Assembly (NCBI GenBank): GCA_003153585.1
Contig: PLZZ01000133.1
Span: 1-7,245, forward strand
Direction of reading: 5' to 3'
Source: Acidobacteriota bacterium
GTDB lineage: Bacteria; Acidobacteriota; Terriglobia; Acidiferrales; UBA7541
DNA: 7,245 nucleotides
The notes beneath the pieces are model-generated. The model saw nothing but the letters and a program-made list of their open reading frames with translations, did not search any database and was not told the DNA's origin. The number at the start of each line of letters is the position of its first letter. Positions within the stretch are counted from its first letter, which is position 1. Below are positions 1 through 5,628 of the stretch, piece by piece. Made by a program: the position numbers and the translations under genes.

Positions 1-721
1 TGCCGGGATAGTTGTACCAAAAAGGCCACGGAGATATGGGGTACCCGTAAACCAGCCAAGGATTGTAAGCTGGGACGTAAACAACATCGGGATCAGCAGG
101 CTGAATCACGATGTTCGAGCCCTGCGTCTGTACAGTTTGTTGCGGCGTGTCTTTCAGATTGCCCGCTTGTTGCGCCTTTTGACGCATCCTCTGAATGGCA
201 TCCATCACGTCTGACTGCTGGTTGTAGTAAGCGTCTCCCAGCGACGAAGCCCACGAAAGGTTCTTGTCCATATTGGCCAGCACGCTGGGGAACGCGGTGA
301 GCGCTTTGACGCTGGGATCCCAGGTCTGCTGATCCACCGCTTTGGCCAAATCGTCGCCCTTCAGGTTGGGATTCGCCTGCAGCCAGCGGTCGGCTTCGAC
401 CGCCTCCGCGGGAAAAGTGGAAGCCGCCAGAATCTGCGCCACGAGTGAGTCCGGATAGAGCGCGATGGGCGCCACCAACTGATCCAACTGGTCGGGAGTC
501 TGCGTCGTATATGCCGGGGTCGCTGCTTGCGCGTCCTGTGCTGGAGCCTGCGCGTCCTGCGCGGCTAAATTCTGCGGCATCGTGACGAACAACAAGCCAA
601 TCGCCACCACGAAGGCAAGGATCTGCTGAATCAATCGAGGCCCGGAAAAGTTTGCGCCACGCGCGGAAAATGCCGCTTCACGCCGCGTATTCGCACGCAT
701 GTATTTCGTTGCCGACGTCAT
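1..721 (-). CDS. DUF3300 family secreted protein (partial; C-terminus outside window)
   Basis: I translated this from the minus strand; about 240 residues are visible and the frame is still open at base 1, so the C-terminus is missing. The start ATG at 719-721 has a perfect AGGAGG (731-736) nine bases upstream, which decides it over the in-frame Met8. A signal-peptide-like segment (residues about 31-55, hydrophobic core ILAFVVAIGLLFV) precedes an Ala/Gln-rich linker. From about residue 70 comes the DUF3300 signature: a LDQLVAPIALYPDSLVAQIL motif, then an AEAVEADRWLQANP-like motif, WDPSVKAL, and a PADPDVVYVPAYNPW-like block near residue 220. The family is secreted or periplasmic and its biochemical function is unknown to me. 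A low-complexity tail is common after the domain, so much of the protein may lie beyond the window. Confidence is high for the family and none is claimed for function. Confidence 0.9.
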   Translation of the reverse strand, partial: MTSATKYMRANTRREAAFSARGANFSGPRLIQQILAFVVAIGLLFVTMPQNLAAQDAQAPAQDAQAATPAYTTQTPDQLDQLVAPIALYPDSLVAQILAASTFPAEAVEADRWLQANPNLKGDDLAKAVDQQTWDPSVKALTAFPSVLANMDKNLSWASSLGDAYYNQQSDVMDAIQRMRQKAQQAGNLKDTPQQTVQTQGSNIVIQPADPDVVYVPAYNPWLVYGYPISPWPFWYNYPG

Positions 722-834
722 GGCCGTAAGCCTCCTGCATATAAGATTCACCAGAGGCCTATAAGGGTACAAGAATTTTCTGGTTTTGGCCACGCGAGGC
801 AGGCCGTCGATGGGTTTGCGGCTCGAGGGAAAGC

Positions 835-1170
835 CTACTGCTTGCCGACGCTGTTGCGTCCGCCTTCCGAATCGACGAACTGCGCGAGTTCGCTGCCGAA
901 GTCTTGCTTCGTCGGCGGCATAGTGAACTGCACGGCTTTCACCTTCATATCTTCGTAGAATTTGTGAAGGTCGGGAACCGTGAATCCCAACTCGACGGAA
1001 CCTGCGGCGTTTTTGGCCGAAGCCTTATGCAATGCCAGAGTGGTCTCACCGGTGACAAATTCGCTCCACTCGGGAGATTCGAATTTCAAAGGCAAGCCCA
1101 GCACATCGCGATGGAATTTCACCGCGCGGTCCATGTCGTCAACGAATTTGATTACATAGTTGAGTTTCAT
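835..1170 (-). CDS. VOC (glyoxalase/bleomycin-resistance) superfamily protein
   Basis: This is a 111-residue single-domain protein. The frame is open up to 1221, but the ATG at 1168-1170 is preferred: it has GGGAGG (about 1179-1184) at good spacing, and the family normally begins at MKLNYVIKFVDD. The start motif, then AVKFHRDVLGLP (residues 16-27), a central strand with LALH (45-48), ELGFTVPDL (60-68), and a C-terminal FVDSEGG are the classic βαβββ landmarks of the VOC fold. The last metal ligand is usually a Glu in a DPDGN-x-x-E context. Here the end reads DSEGGRNSVGK with no Glu there, so metal binding may be altered or absent. Substrate is unknown. The gene is a single transcription unit, divergent from the 38-residue gene. 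Confidence 0.85.
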   Translation of the reverse strand: MKLNYVIKFVDDMDRAVKFHRDVLGLPLKFESPEWSEFVTGETTLALHKASAKNAAGSVELGFTVPDLHKFYEDMKVKAVQFTMPPTKQDFGSELAQFVDSEGGRNSVGKQ

Positions 1171-1193
1171 CTCAGGCGCCTCCCACTCCCCGG

Positions 1194-1221
1194 AAGATAT
1201 CGCAACACCCCCAAAGCTCAA
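1194..1221 (-). promoter_or_regulatory. Candidate sigma70-type promoter for the VOC gene
   Basis: On the minus strand, TTGAGC (1221-1216) and TATCTT (1199-1194) are separated by 16 bases. Each matches its consensus at four of six positions. Transcription would start near 1187, giving a short leader that carries the ribosome site. This is moderate evidence only, because such matches occur by chance. Confidence 0.35.
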
Positions 1222-1344
1222 AGTGTTTCGGCGCTCCCGCTCGCTGCGAGGTGGGAGGAGAATGAGGCCTGGCGCGCTTCCGGTGGGATTCGCACAGCCA
1301 ACCGCGGTTGCAAAATCGCAAAATGTTGTGGCATTCTATGTGGC

Positions 1345-1461
1345 ATGGGAAACAAAGACGCACGCAGACGCGAAGTGAAAAAGCCGAAGAAGAAGGTTCC
1401 TAAGCCGGAACCAAATCGCCCGGCGATAACTTTCGTCAACAAACCCACCGACCCTTCGTAG
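1345..1461 (+). CDS. Small highly basic conserved-type protein (38 aa)
   Basis: The ORF encodes 38 residues starting MGNKDARRREVKKPKKK and ending in a short Pro/Thr-containing tail. The first 20 residues hold ten Lys/Arg, so it could bind nucleic acid or the ribosome, but I know no function. The start pattern MGNKDARRRE followed by KKPKKK is one I associate with short uncharacterised proteins in several bacterial groups, which argues for a real gene. The same frame stays open upstream to 904, but that part runs antisense through the VOC gene and is not protein-like. No clear ribosome site precedes the ATG; a leaderless or weakly translated start is possible. A tandem GCAAAAT repeat (1310-1325) lies upstream. 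Confidence 0.6.
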   Translation: MGNKDARRREVKKPKKKVPKPEPNRPAITFVNKPTDPS

Positions 1462-1462
1462 T

Positions 1463-1489
1463 CGCGCTCGCCAAGCACCGGCGATCGCG
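1463..1489. terminator. Hairpin between convergent genes, possible bidirectional terminator
   Basis: CGCGCTCGCC (1463-1472) and GGCGATCGCG (1480-1489) form a ten-pair stem with one mismatch and a seven-base loop. It sits in the 41 bases between the stop of the small plus-strand gene and the stop of the convergent 2-epimerase gene. No T-run follows on either side, so it is not a canonical intrinsic terminator. Confidence 0.4.
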
Positions 1490-1502
1490 GAGATGCCGTA
1501 GT

Positions 1503-2678
1503 CTACCCGGCGGAGTTGGTAAATGCGCGGATCGGTCCGTGGCGTTTCAGCAGCAATTCCTCGCCGAGCGGCACCGTGGTTAACACCTCAACAATTTTCT
1601 CGGACGCTACGCCTTCGCCGTATGGATTCGTCATGCCTTGAAGGCTGCGTCGAAAATCCGTGCCCTTTGCCGTCGCGATGGCCTTGAGGATGGCGCGAAC
1701 CTCCGGCGCGGCATCGATCACGTTGCGCGCGCGTTCCCTGCCCTGCTGCCTTAGCCCGACATTTACCGTGGGCAGCGCGAAAGAAGCTGACTCCATGATT
1801 CCGCTGCTCGAATTTCCCACCAGCACATCCACCTGCTTCAGCAAACTCCAATAAGTTAACGCGTCCAGGTTTACGAACACATGCGCCGCGTCGCGCGAAG
1901 CTGCGAACGTTCGCGCGCGCTCGATCAGATTGCGGCTGCCGGCATCGGCGTTTGGATAGCAGAAGAGGATTTGATCCGGCAAATTTTCTAAAGCCTCGAA
2001 AAGCGCGTCCGCCTCTCGCACCGTGTCGCGCGCGAGCGTCACCGGGTGATACGCAACCAGAATCGCCGGATGCTTCAGTTCGACCCGCAATCGCGATTCC
2101 ACCTGCTCGCGCGTGAACAGCGTTTGCCGCCGCAAATGGTCCAGCGAAGGAGCGCCGGCGCGATGAACGCGCCAAGGTTCTTCTCCCATGGCGATCACGC
2201 GGTCGCGTGCCGCCTGCGTGGACGTGAAATGAATGTGGCTCATTTTGGTCAGCGCGTTTCTGACCGCGTCGTCAATTGCGCCTTCGCTGATTTCGCCACC
2301 TTCGATGTGCGCGATGGGGATTCGCAGCGCCAGAGCGACCGACGCGGGCGCCAACATTTCGTAACGATCCGCGATCAGCAAAAGCAAGTCCGGACGCATC
2401 TGGCCGAAAATGTCGGCGAGGCTCAACGTGGCCACGCCGATCGTCTTGGCCATGCCCACGTCGCTGTCGGAGCTGAGCAGGCATTCCACGCGCGCATCAA
2501 TGTGGAAGCCGTCCTTCTCGATTTCCTGGATGGTCGAGCCGAATTCCGGTGAAAGGTGCGCGCCCATCACAATGATTTTCAAATCCACATCGGGATGCGC
2601 GGAAAGTTCTCGCAGCGGCCAGTACAAATGGCTGTAGTCGGCGCGAGAAGTGCTGACCACCGCGATTTTGCGTTTCAT
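1503..2678 (-). CDS. neuC: NeuC-type UDP-N-acetylglucosamine 2-epimerase (hydrolysing)
   Basis: This 391-residue protein has the normal length for the Epimerase_2 family and the GT-B-like two-domain fold. The hydrolysing enzymes convert UDP-GlcNAc, or a related acetamido sugar nucleotide, to the free 2-epimer (for example ManNAc) plus the nucleotide, for sialic or legionaminic acid synthesis in the cytoplasm. Visible landmarks are SRADY (11-15), ADRYEMLA (103-110), HIEGGEISEGAIDDAVR (124-140), TKMSHIHF (144-151), YHPVT (210-214), YPNADAG (241-247), VGNSSSGIMES (287-297) and NPYGEG (351-356). Asp104, Glu126 and His211 probably match catalytic positions of the family. SRADY and HIEGGE favour the NeuC/LegG branch over the non-hydrolysing WecB branch. 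The gene starts 12 bases after the dehydratase gene without a clear ribosome site, so it is probably translationally coupled. Whether the substrate is UDP-GlcNAc, GDP-GlcNAc or a 4,6-dideoxy sugar cannot be read from sequence. Confidence 0.88.
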   Translation of the reverse strand: MKRKIAVVSTSRADYSHLYWPLRELSAHPDVDLKIIVMGAHLSPEFGSTIQEIEKDGFHIDARVECLLSSDSDVGMAKTIGVATLSLADIFGQMRPDLLLLIADRYEMLAPASVALALRIPIAHIEGGEISEGAIDDAVRNALTKMSHIHFTSTQAARDRVIAMGEEPWRVHRAGAPSLDHLRRQTLFTREQVESRLRVELKHPAILVAYHPVTLARDTVREADALFEALENLPDQILFCYPNADAGSRNLIERARTFAASRDAAHVFVNLDALTYWSLLKQVDVLVGNSSSGIMESASFALPTVNVGLRQQGRERARNVIDAAPEVRAILKAIATAKGTDFRRSLQGMTNPYGEGVASEKIVEVLTTVPLGEELLLKRHGPIRAFTNSAG

Positions 2679-2690
2679 TTTATTCGGCGT

Positions 2691-3728
2691 TCACTTTGTC
2701 GCGGCGCGAACGAGCGGCTTTGGCGCGCTGCGCAACAACTCGCTGGGCTGGTATTCCGGCACCAGGCCCACCAACGAGTCTACAAGCGCGGGCAGATCGC
2801 GCCGCCCCACGCTGTCGAGAAGCCGCGCAACCTTCACATCAAATTCGGCAGCGGCGATTGCCGCGCCTCGCACGCGTTGGATTCTCGCATCGCCGCTAGG
2901 CTCGACCGTTTCGCTGGCAAAAACCATCTCTTCGCTAAGCTTTTCTCCGCGAAGAAGATTCGTGAACACGATCGGCAATTCCGCGTCCGGCTCGAACCCC
3001 GCCTTGCGAATCATTCCGCGCGCCAAATCTACAATTTTTACCGGCTCGCTGGGCTCCGGCACAAAAACGCCGCCTTCCAGATTTGCCGTCGCGAGAATCA
3101 GGTCCACCACTTCTCTCAGAGTCAGAAAATATCTGCTGACCTCAGGATGCCGAACCGTCACCGGACCGCCCCGCTCAATTTGCTGCCGAAACAGCGGCGC
3201 CACGCTGCCACGCGAGCCTAAAACATTCCCCAGCCTGATGGCTTTCATTTGCGTCTTGATGCCGTTCCATCGCAGCAGGACCAGTTCCGCGATGCGTTTC
3301 GACACTCCCATCACGCTGCGCGGATTCACCGCTTTGTCCGTTGAAATCATCACGAGCTGCGCGGCCTCGTGGTTGCGCGCGGCGAAAGCCAGCGTCATCG
3401 TTCCAATCACATTGTTGCGAATCGCCGCCAGGGGATTTGCTTCCATCATCGCGACGTGCTTAAAAGCCGCCGCATGATAAATCACGTCCGGCCGGTGCTC
3501 TCTGAACACATCGGCCAGCAGCGCGGCGTCGCAAACATCGCCGAGCACAGCGACGTGCGGCGCGCAACCCTCGATCGCAGACAGCGCTAACTCAATTTCA
3601 TGCAGTTCGTGCTCCGCGTGGTCCAGAAGTATCACGTTTTGCGCGCCGGATTTCGCAATCCTCTCCGCCAGCGCAGAGCCGATGCATCCGCCTGCTCCCG
3701 TGATCAAGACGCTCCCGCCGCGTTTCAT
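2691..3728 (-). CDS. Soluble nucleotide-sugar 4,6-dehydratase (CapD/PseB/LegB-like, Polysacc_synt_2)
   Basis: This 345-residue short-chain dehydrogenase/reductase probably acts on UDP-GlcNAc or a related sugar nucleotide, removing water to give the 4-keto-6-deoxy sugar. Numbered from the ATG at 3728, it shows a Rossmann NAD(P)-binding motif TGAGGCIGS (10-18), HAAAFKHV (85-92), STDKAVNP (129-136), VMGVSK (139-144) and a late LRGEKLSEE (260-268). The usual SDR catalytic Tyr is Met140, with Lys144, as in the SMK-type WbpM/CapD/FlaA1 enzymes. The membrane-spanning N-terminal half of those larger proteins is absent, so this is a soluble form. A GTG at 3746 is an alternative start. I prefer the ATG because GGGAGG precedes it (though only two bases away) and because the TATAAT box leaves almost no leader for the GTG. 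It is first gene of an operon with the 2-epimerase, which supports surface-sugar synthesis. Confidence 0.85.
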   Translation of the reverse strand: MKRGGSVLITGAGGCIGSALAERIAKSGAQNVILLDHAEHELHEIELALSAIEGCAPHVAVLGDVCDAALLADVFREHRPDVIYHAAAFKHVAMMEANPLAAIRNNVIGTMTLAFAARNHEAAQLVMISTDKAVNPRSVMGVSKRIAELVLLRWNGIKTQMKAIRLGNVLGSRGSVAPLFRQQIERGGPVTVRHPEVSRYFLTLREVVDLILATANLEGGVFVPEPSEPVKIVDLARGMIRKAGFEPDAELPIVFTNLLRGEKLSEEMVFASETVEPSGDARIQRVRGAAIAAAEFDVKVARLLDSVGRRDLPALVDSLVGLVPEYQPSELLRSAPKPLVRAATK

Positions 3729-3757
3729 CGCCTCCCTGTCTAACACACGCCGCCGCG

Positions 3758-3763
3758 ATTATA
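3758..3763 (-). promoter_or_regulatory. Consensus -10 box (TATAAT) of the dehydratase-epimerase operon
   Basis: On the minus strand a perfect TATAAT lies 29 bases before the preferred ATG. Transcription would begin near 3750. The matching -35 region (AAGCCA, 3786-3781, 17-base spacer) is poor, so the promoter may need an activator or another sigma contact. Confidence 0.5.
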
Positions 3764-3861
3764 AAGGCCATCTGGGCATCTGGCTTGTCCTTTGCGGAAG
3801 AGAAAGCGCGACACGGCACCGCCAGACTGCAGCCACTGAACGCAGCTGTAGGGGATCATGC

Positions 3862-3891
3862 GAATCCTGATGCGTGAAATGAATCCTGGTG
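3862..3891. repeat. Short direct repeat, GAATCCTGRTG twice
   Basis: GAATCCTGATG (3862-3872) and GAATCCTGGTG (3881-3891) differ by one base and start 19 bases apart. The pair lies about 100 bases upstream of the operon's -10 box, so a binding site is possible, but two 11-mers in GC-rich DNA are weak evidence. Confidence 0.35.
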
Positions 3892-3955
3892 AGTTGTGAA
3901 CTGAAGATTTCTAAGAGGGTTCGACTGCGGTGGGAGATAAAACGGGGGAATGTGA

Positions 3956-3976
3956 GTTACGCGCTTCGGCGATAAC
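3956..3976. terminator. UUCG tetraloop hairpin downstream of the leftward module
   Basis: GTTA (3956-3959) pairs with TAAC (3973-3976), and CGC (3962-3964) pairs with GCG (3969-3971) around a TTCG loop, with a small internal loop between. On the plus strand this is the stable C(UUCG)G form. It lies 30 bases past the stop of the last leftward gene, but there is no T-run, so a terminator role is only possible. Confidence 0.25.
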
Positions 3977-4005
3977 TTCTAATTGTCTTATCCATGCAGC
4001 TGTCG

Positions 4006-4428
4006 TTACAAATTGCGGGCGCGAGGTTGGCGTCCGTGCGAAGACTGAAAATAGCGCACCGGTGGATACAATCCGGTGCGCGAGAATTCGCGCCCGGCTG
4101 CTTTTTTCACTTCCTGCAGCCAATAGTCGAACGTGCCTTCTGCGACTCCGACCAGTGAAATCGCGCTGCGATAGTCGGCGCCGCCGAGAAAATAAATCTC
4201 AAACAATTTCAAGCGCCCTTTCCACGCCGGACGCTTCAGCGCCTGCCGGCCGATGCGCTCGAAATCCGCAACGTATTCGCACGCGCGCGACCGTTCCGGC
4301 CGCCACTGATACCCGCACGAAGGCGAATCCAGATCCAGAGCACGCACTTCGCCAAGCGAGTTATCAAGCCATTCATGCAGCCCGCGATAGCGCGCGTGAC
4401 ACGCATTGAACATTTCAGCAGCTTTCAT
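4006..4428 (-). CDS. Hypothetical protein with possible C-terminal helix-turn-helix (140 aa)
   Basis: I do not recognise this gene. The frame opens at a GTG at 4437, but the ATG at 4428 is preferred because GAGGTG sits six bases before it. The N-terminal half contains aromatic and helical stretches (HARYRGLHEWLDN, 11-23) and an SCGYQWRPERSRACEYV-like segment (37-53). Residues about 69-112 (AWKGRLKLFEIYFLGG, then DYRSAISLVGVAEGTFDYWLQEVKKA) have the spacing of a helix-turn-helix, reminiscent of sigma region 4 or small phage transcription regulators. That reading is inference. It is the last of four leftward genes, 27 bases after the preceding stop. The last 25 codons overlap a strong hairpin with a TATTTT tail, so the tail after about residue 125 may be recent or poorly expressed. 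Confidence 0.65.
   Translation of the reverse strand: MKAAEMFNACHARYRGLHEWLDNSLGEVRALDLDSPSCGYQWRPERSRACEYVADFERIGRQALKRPAWKGRLKLFEIYFLGGADYRSAISLVGVAEGTFDYWLQEVKKAAGREFSRTGLYPPVRYFQSSHGRQPRARNL
4054..4081 (-). terminator. Perfect 9-bp hairpin followed by TATTTT, inside the end of a gene
   Basis: GCGCACCGG (4054-4062) and CCGGTGCGC (4073-4081) are perfect inverted repeats with a ten-base loop. On the minus strand the stem is followed at once by TATTTT. This is the shape of an intrinsic terminator for leftward transcription, yet it lies within codons 116-125 of the 140-residue gene. A second inverted repeat, GCGCGA-N4-TCGCGC (4078-4093), overlaps its right arm and could compete with it. Confidence 0.35.
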
Positions 4429-4455
4429 CAGCAGCACCTCGCGAGTCGTGCCCTT

Positions 4456-4848
4456 CTAGTTTTTCCGCGGCGGCTTCGGCGCAGGCAGCATCACGCCCAC
4501 ATCCCACGCTTCATCCACACGCTCGATTTCTTCCTCCACCGCGTCGAGGCACGTGTGAAAACATTCACGCCACCCGTTGATATATCCGCGCGCGTATTCC
4601 GCGGCCAAATGTTCGCGCTCGCGGTGCGCTCGCTGCATTTGAAACACTTCAGCGCACTCTATTCGCGGAGCCTGCAGCGCGATCCGCCAACGGTGGCACA
4701 GTTCGCGCAGCGCTCGCAGCACCCAATGCAGCGGTGCCGGAAAATAGACTCCCACGCGGCGTCGCGGCTCGTACCAAGCCAGTTGATATCCTTGCGGCAC
4801 CTTTCCTCCGTGCCCCACTTCTCTCCGCAATCCTGCAAATACTTTCAT
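4456..4848 (-). CDS. Hypothetical protein of the leftward module (130 aa)
   Basis: I do not recognise a named family. The protein begins MKVFAGLRREVGHGGKVP, followed by a compact LAWYEPRRRVGVYFPAPLHW block (residues 23-42). It then has a long, highly charged, probably helical region (about 43-115) including RAHREREHLAAEYARGYINGW and LDAVEEEIERVDEAW. It ends in a Pro/Lys-rich tail. Its ATG overlaps the stop of the winged-helix gene in an ATGA arrangement, so the two are almost certainly translated from one message and are likely partners. No ribosome site is seen, in line with coupling. No signal peptide or membrane segment is visible, so it is probably cytoplasmic. By analogy with lambda O and P, a partner of the upstream DNA-binding protein is a possible role, but nothing in the sequence proves it. 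Confidence 0.75.
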   Translation of the reverse strand: MKVFAGLRREVGHGGKVPQGYQLAWYEPRRRVGVYFPAPLHWVLRALRELCHRWRIALQAPRIECAEVFQMQRAHREREHLAAEYARGYINGWRECFHTCLDAVEEEIERVDEAWDVGVMLPAPKPPRKN

Positions 4849-5579
4849 CGGCGGTCCAGCGGTCCTGTCCCCACGGCGAGTTCGCGCCGAACCTCAGCGT
4901 CGCGCTCCGCGCGCAACAATTGCTGGCGCAAACGCAGCTCCCAGGGAAAGTATTGGTGTTGATCCTGCTTGCGGTTCTGAAACTGATTTTGCCTTTGGTT
5001 TTGTTCTACACAGGAAGGGTTTTGATTCGGACTTTCGTATTCCCCCGGCCTTTGATTTCTGCTTCGGTTTTGTTTCCGCTTGTGGTTTTGATTTCCACAG
5101 CTGCTGCCGTTTTCGCGCTGCGTTTCTCTTTCTCTTATTCTTACTATTGATGAACTATTCATCCCGCCTGCAAGTTGCTCGTACATATAATCTTGCGCCC
5201 CACTTGCCCCGCAATTCTGCGTACCACTGCCCGCAATTTTGCGTACACCCTCCGCAGATTTGCGTACAGCCTGTGGAAATTTTTTGGCCTTTGTGATGCG
5301 AATGCTGACCCCTTCCTGGGCCGCTGTCGTCTCGATATAGCCCTCGCGCCGCAAAGCGCTCAGCCAGCGCTCGAGCGTCCGCCGGTTGAACCCTGTCTCC
5401 TCCTCGATTTCGCGGTAGCGCACTGGCGCGCCGCCGAGCACCCACCCCACCGGCCCCGATTGGTGCGTTTGCCGCAGCACCAGCCAACCGTAAAGCCAAA
5501 TCGCCGAGCCCATACGCGCATAATGCCGCGCTTCGAAAAGCACTCCTCGCAGCCCGGTGCTGAAGTTCTTTTCACGCAT
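4845..5579 (-). CDS. Winged helix-turn-helix protein with Q/N-rich tail, possible replication initiator
   Basis: This 244-residue protein has a helical N-terminus (1-40). A helix-turn-helix at about 55-82 (YREIEEETGFNRRTLERWLS) is followed by a wing-like stretch (83-97, YIETTAAQEGVSIRIT). Residues 105-124 are encoded by three DNA repeats, giving VRKSAEG, VRKIAG and TQNCG. Residues about 161-210 are extremely Q/N-rich (21 of 50), and a basic helical end (about 212-234) closes the protein. The start ATG at 5579 follows an in-frame TGA directly, so no upstream extension is possible; the ribosome site is weak. The order wHTH, repeats inside the gene, low-GC linker and C-terminal helix resembles phage lambda O-type initiators. 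A transcription regulator is the main alternative. It overlaps the next gene by four bases. Confidence 0.8.
   Translation of the reverse strand: MREKNFSTGLRGVLFEARHYARMGSAIWLYGWLVLRQTHQSGPVGWVLGGAPVRYREIEEETGFNRRTLERWLSALRREGYIETTAAQEGVSIRITKAKKFPQAVRKSAEGVRKIAGSGTQNCGASGAQDYMYEQLAGGMNSSSIVRIRERETQRENGSSCGNQNHKRKQNRSRNQRPGEYESPNQNPSCVEQNQRQNQFQNRKQDQHQYFPWELRLRQQLLRAERDAEVRRELAVGTGPLDRR
5091..5099 (+). other. DnaA-box-like 9-mer (ATTTCCACA)
   Basis: ATTTCCACA matches the DnaA consensus TTWTNCACA at eight of nine positions. It lies in the low-GC Q/N-coding part of the winged-helix gene and forms an inverted pair of TGTGG (5081-5085) with CCACA (5095-5099). Single 8/9 matches are common, so this counts only with the neighbouring repeats. 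Confidence 0.3.
5209..5267. repeat. Three iteron-like dyad repeats, CCGCA-N4-TGCGTAC
   Basis: Copies at 5209-5224, 5231-5246 and 5252-5267 share CCGCA, four variable bases (ATTC, ATTT, GATT) and TGCGTAC. Their starts are 22 and 21 bases apart, about two helical turns. The inner CGCA-N4-TGCG is a perfect dyad in the last two copies and in the first, as expected for a dimeric DNA-binding protein. They lie inside the coding region of the winged-helix gene. The conserved arms with variable centres, and the change of reading frame between copies, argue that DNA binding and not the peptide is what is preserved. Confidence 0.75.
5272..5280 (-). other. DnaA-box-like 9-mer next to the iteron-like repeats
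   Basis: On the minus strand this reads ATTTCCACA, an eight of nine match to TTWTNCACA, four bases beyond the third repeat. It is the same 9-mer as at 5091-5099 but in the opposite orientation. The bases beside it are A/T-rich (5277-5285). Confidence 0.35.
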
Positions 5580-5628
5580 TCAGAGCATCACTCGCGGAGC
5601 ATTTTTGGCACCCGTCTTTGGTTTTTCA

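Larger units (their letters stand above)
3764..4005. other. Intergenic region between the sugar operon and the accessory module
   Basis: I find no supported gene here; open frames on both strands are short and not protein-like. It holds an 11-bp direct repeat (3862-3891) and a UUCG hairpin (3956-3976). It probably marks the boundary between the sugar operon and the accessory module. Confidence 0.5.

Noticed and set aside
750..790. Promoter for the DUF3300 gene (TTGTAC and TTATAT on the minus strand)
   Set aside because: The spacer is 22 bases, too long for a sigma70 promoter, and no better pair was found.
1281..1320. tRNA-like T-arm (minus strand GGCTGTGCGAATCCCACC)
   Set aside because: The bases around the loop do not form a five-pair stem and no acceptor or anticodon arm can be found.
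904..1344. Upstream part of a long plus-strand open frame before the 38-aa gene
   Set aside because: It runs antisense through the VOC gene and its translation is not protein-like; only the last 38 codons look real.
2556..3477. Plus-strand open frames of 221 and 275 aa
   Set aside because: They are antisense shadows of the dehydratase gene, whose SDR motifs leave no doubt about the coding strand.
3930..4409. Plus-strand open frame of 159 aa
   Set aside because: It is antisense to the 140-aa leftward gene and is Arg/Ala/Ser-rich without domain-like pattern.
5209..5267. CRISPR array
   Set aside because: The repeats are only 16 bp with 5-6 bp gaps and lie inside a coding gene; spacers are absent.
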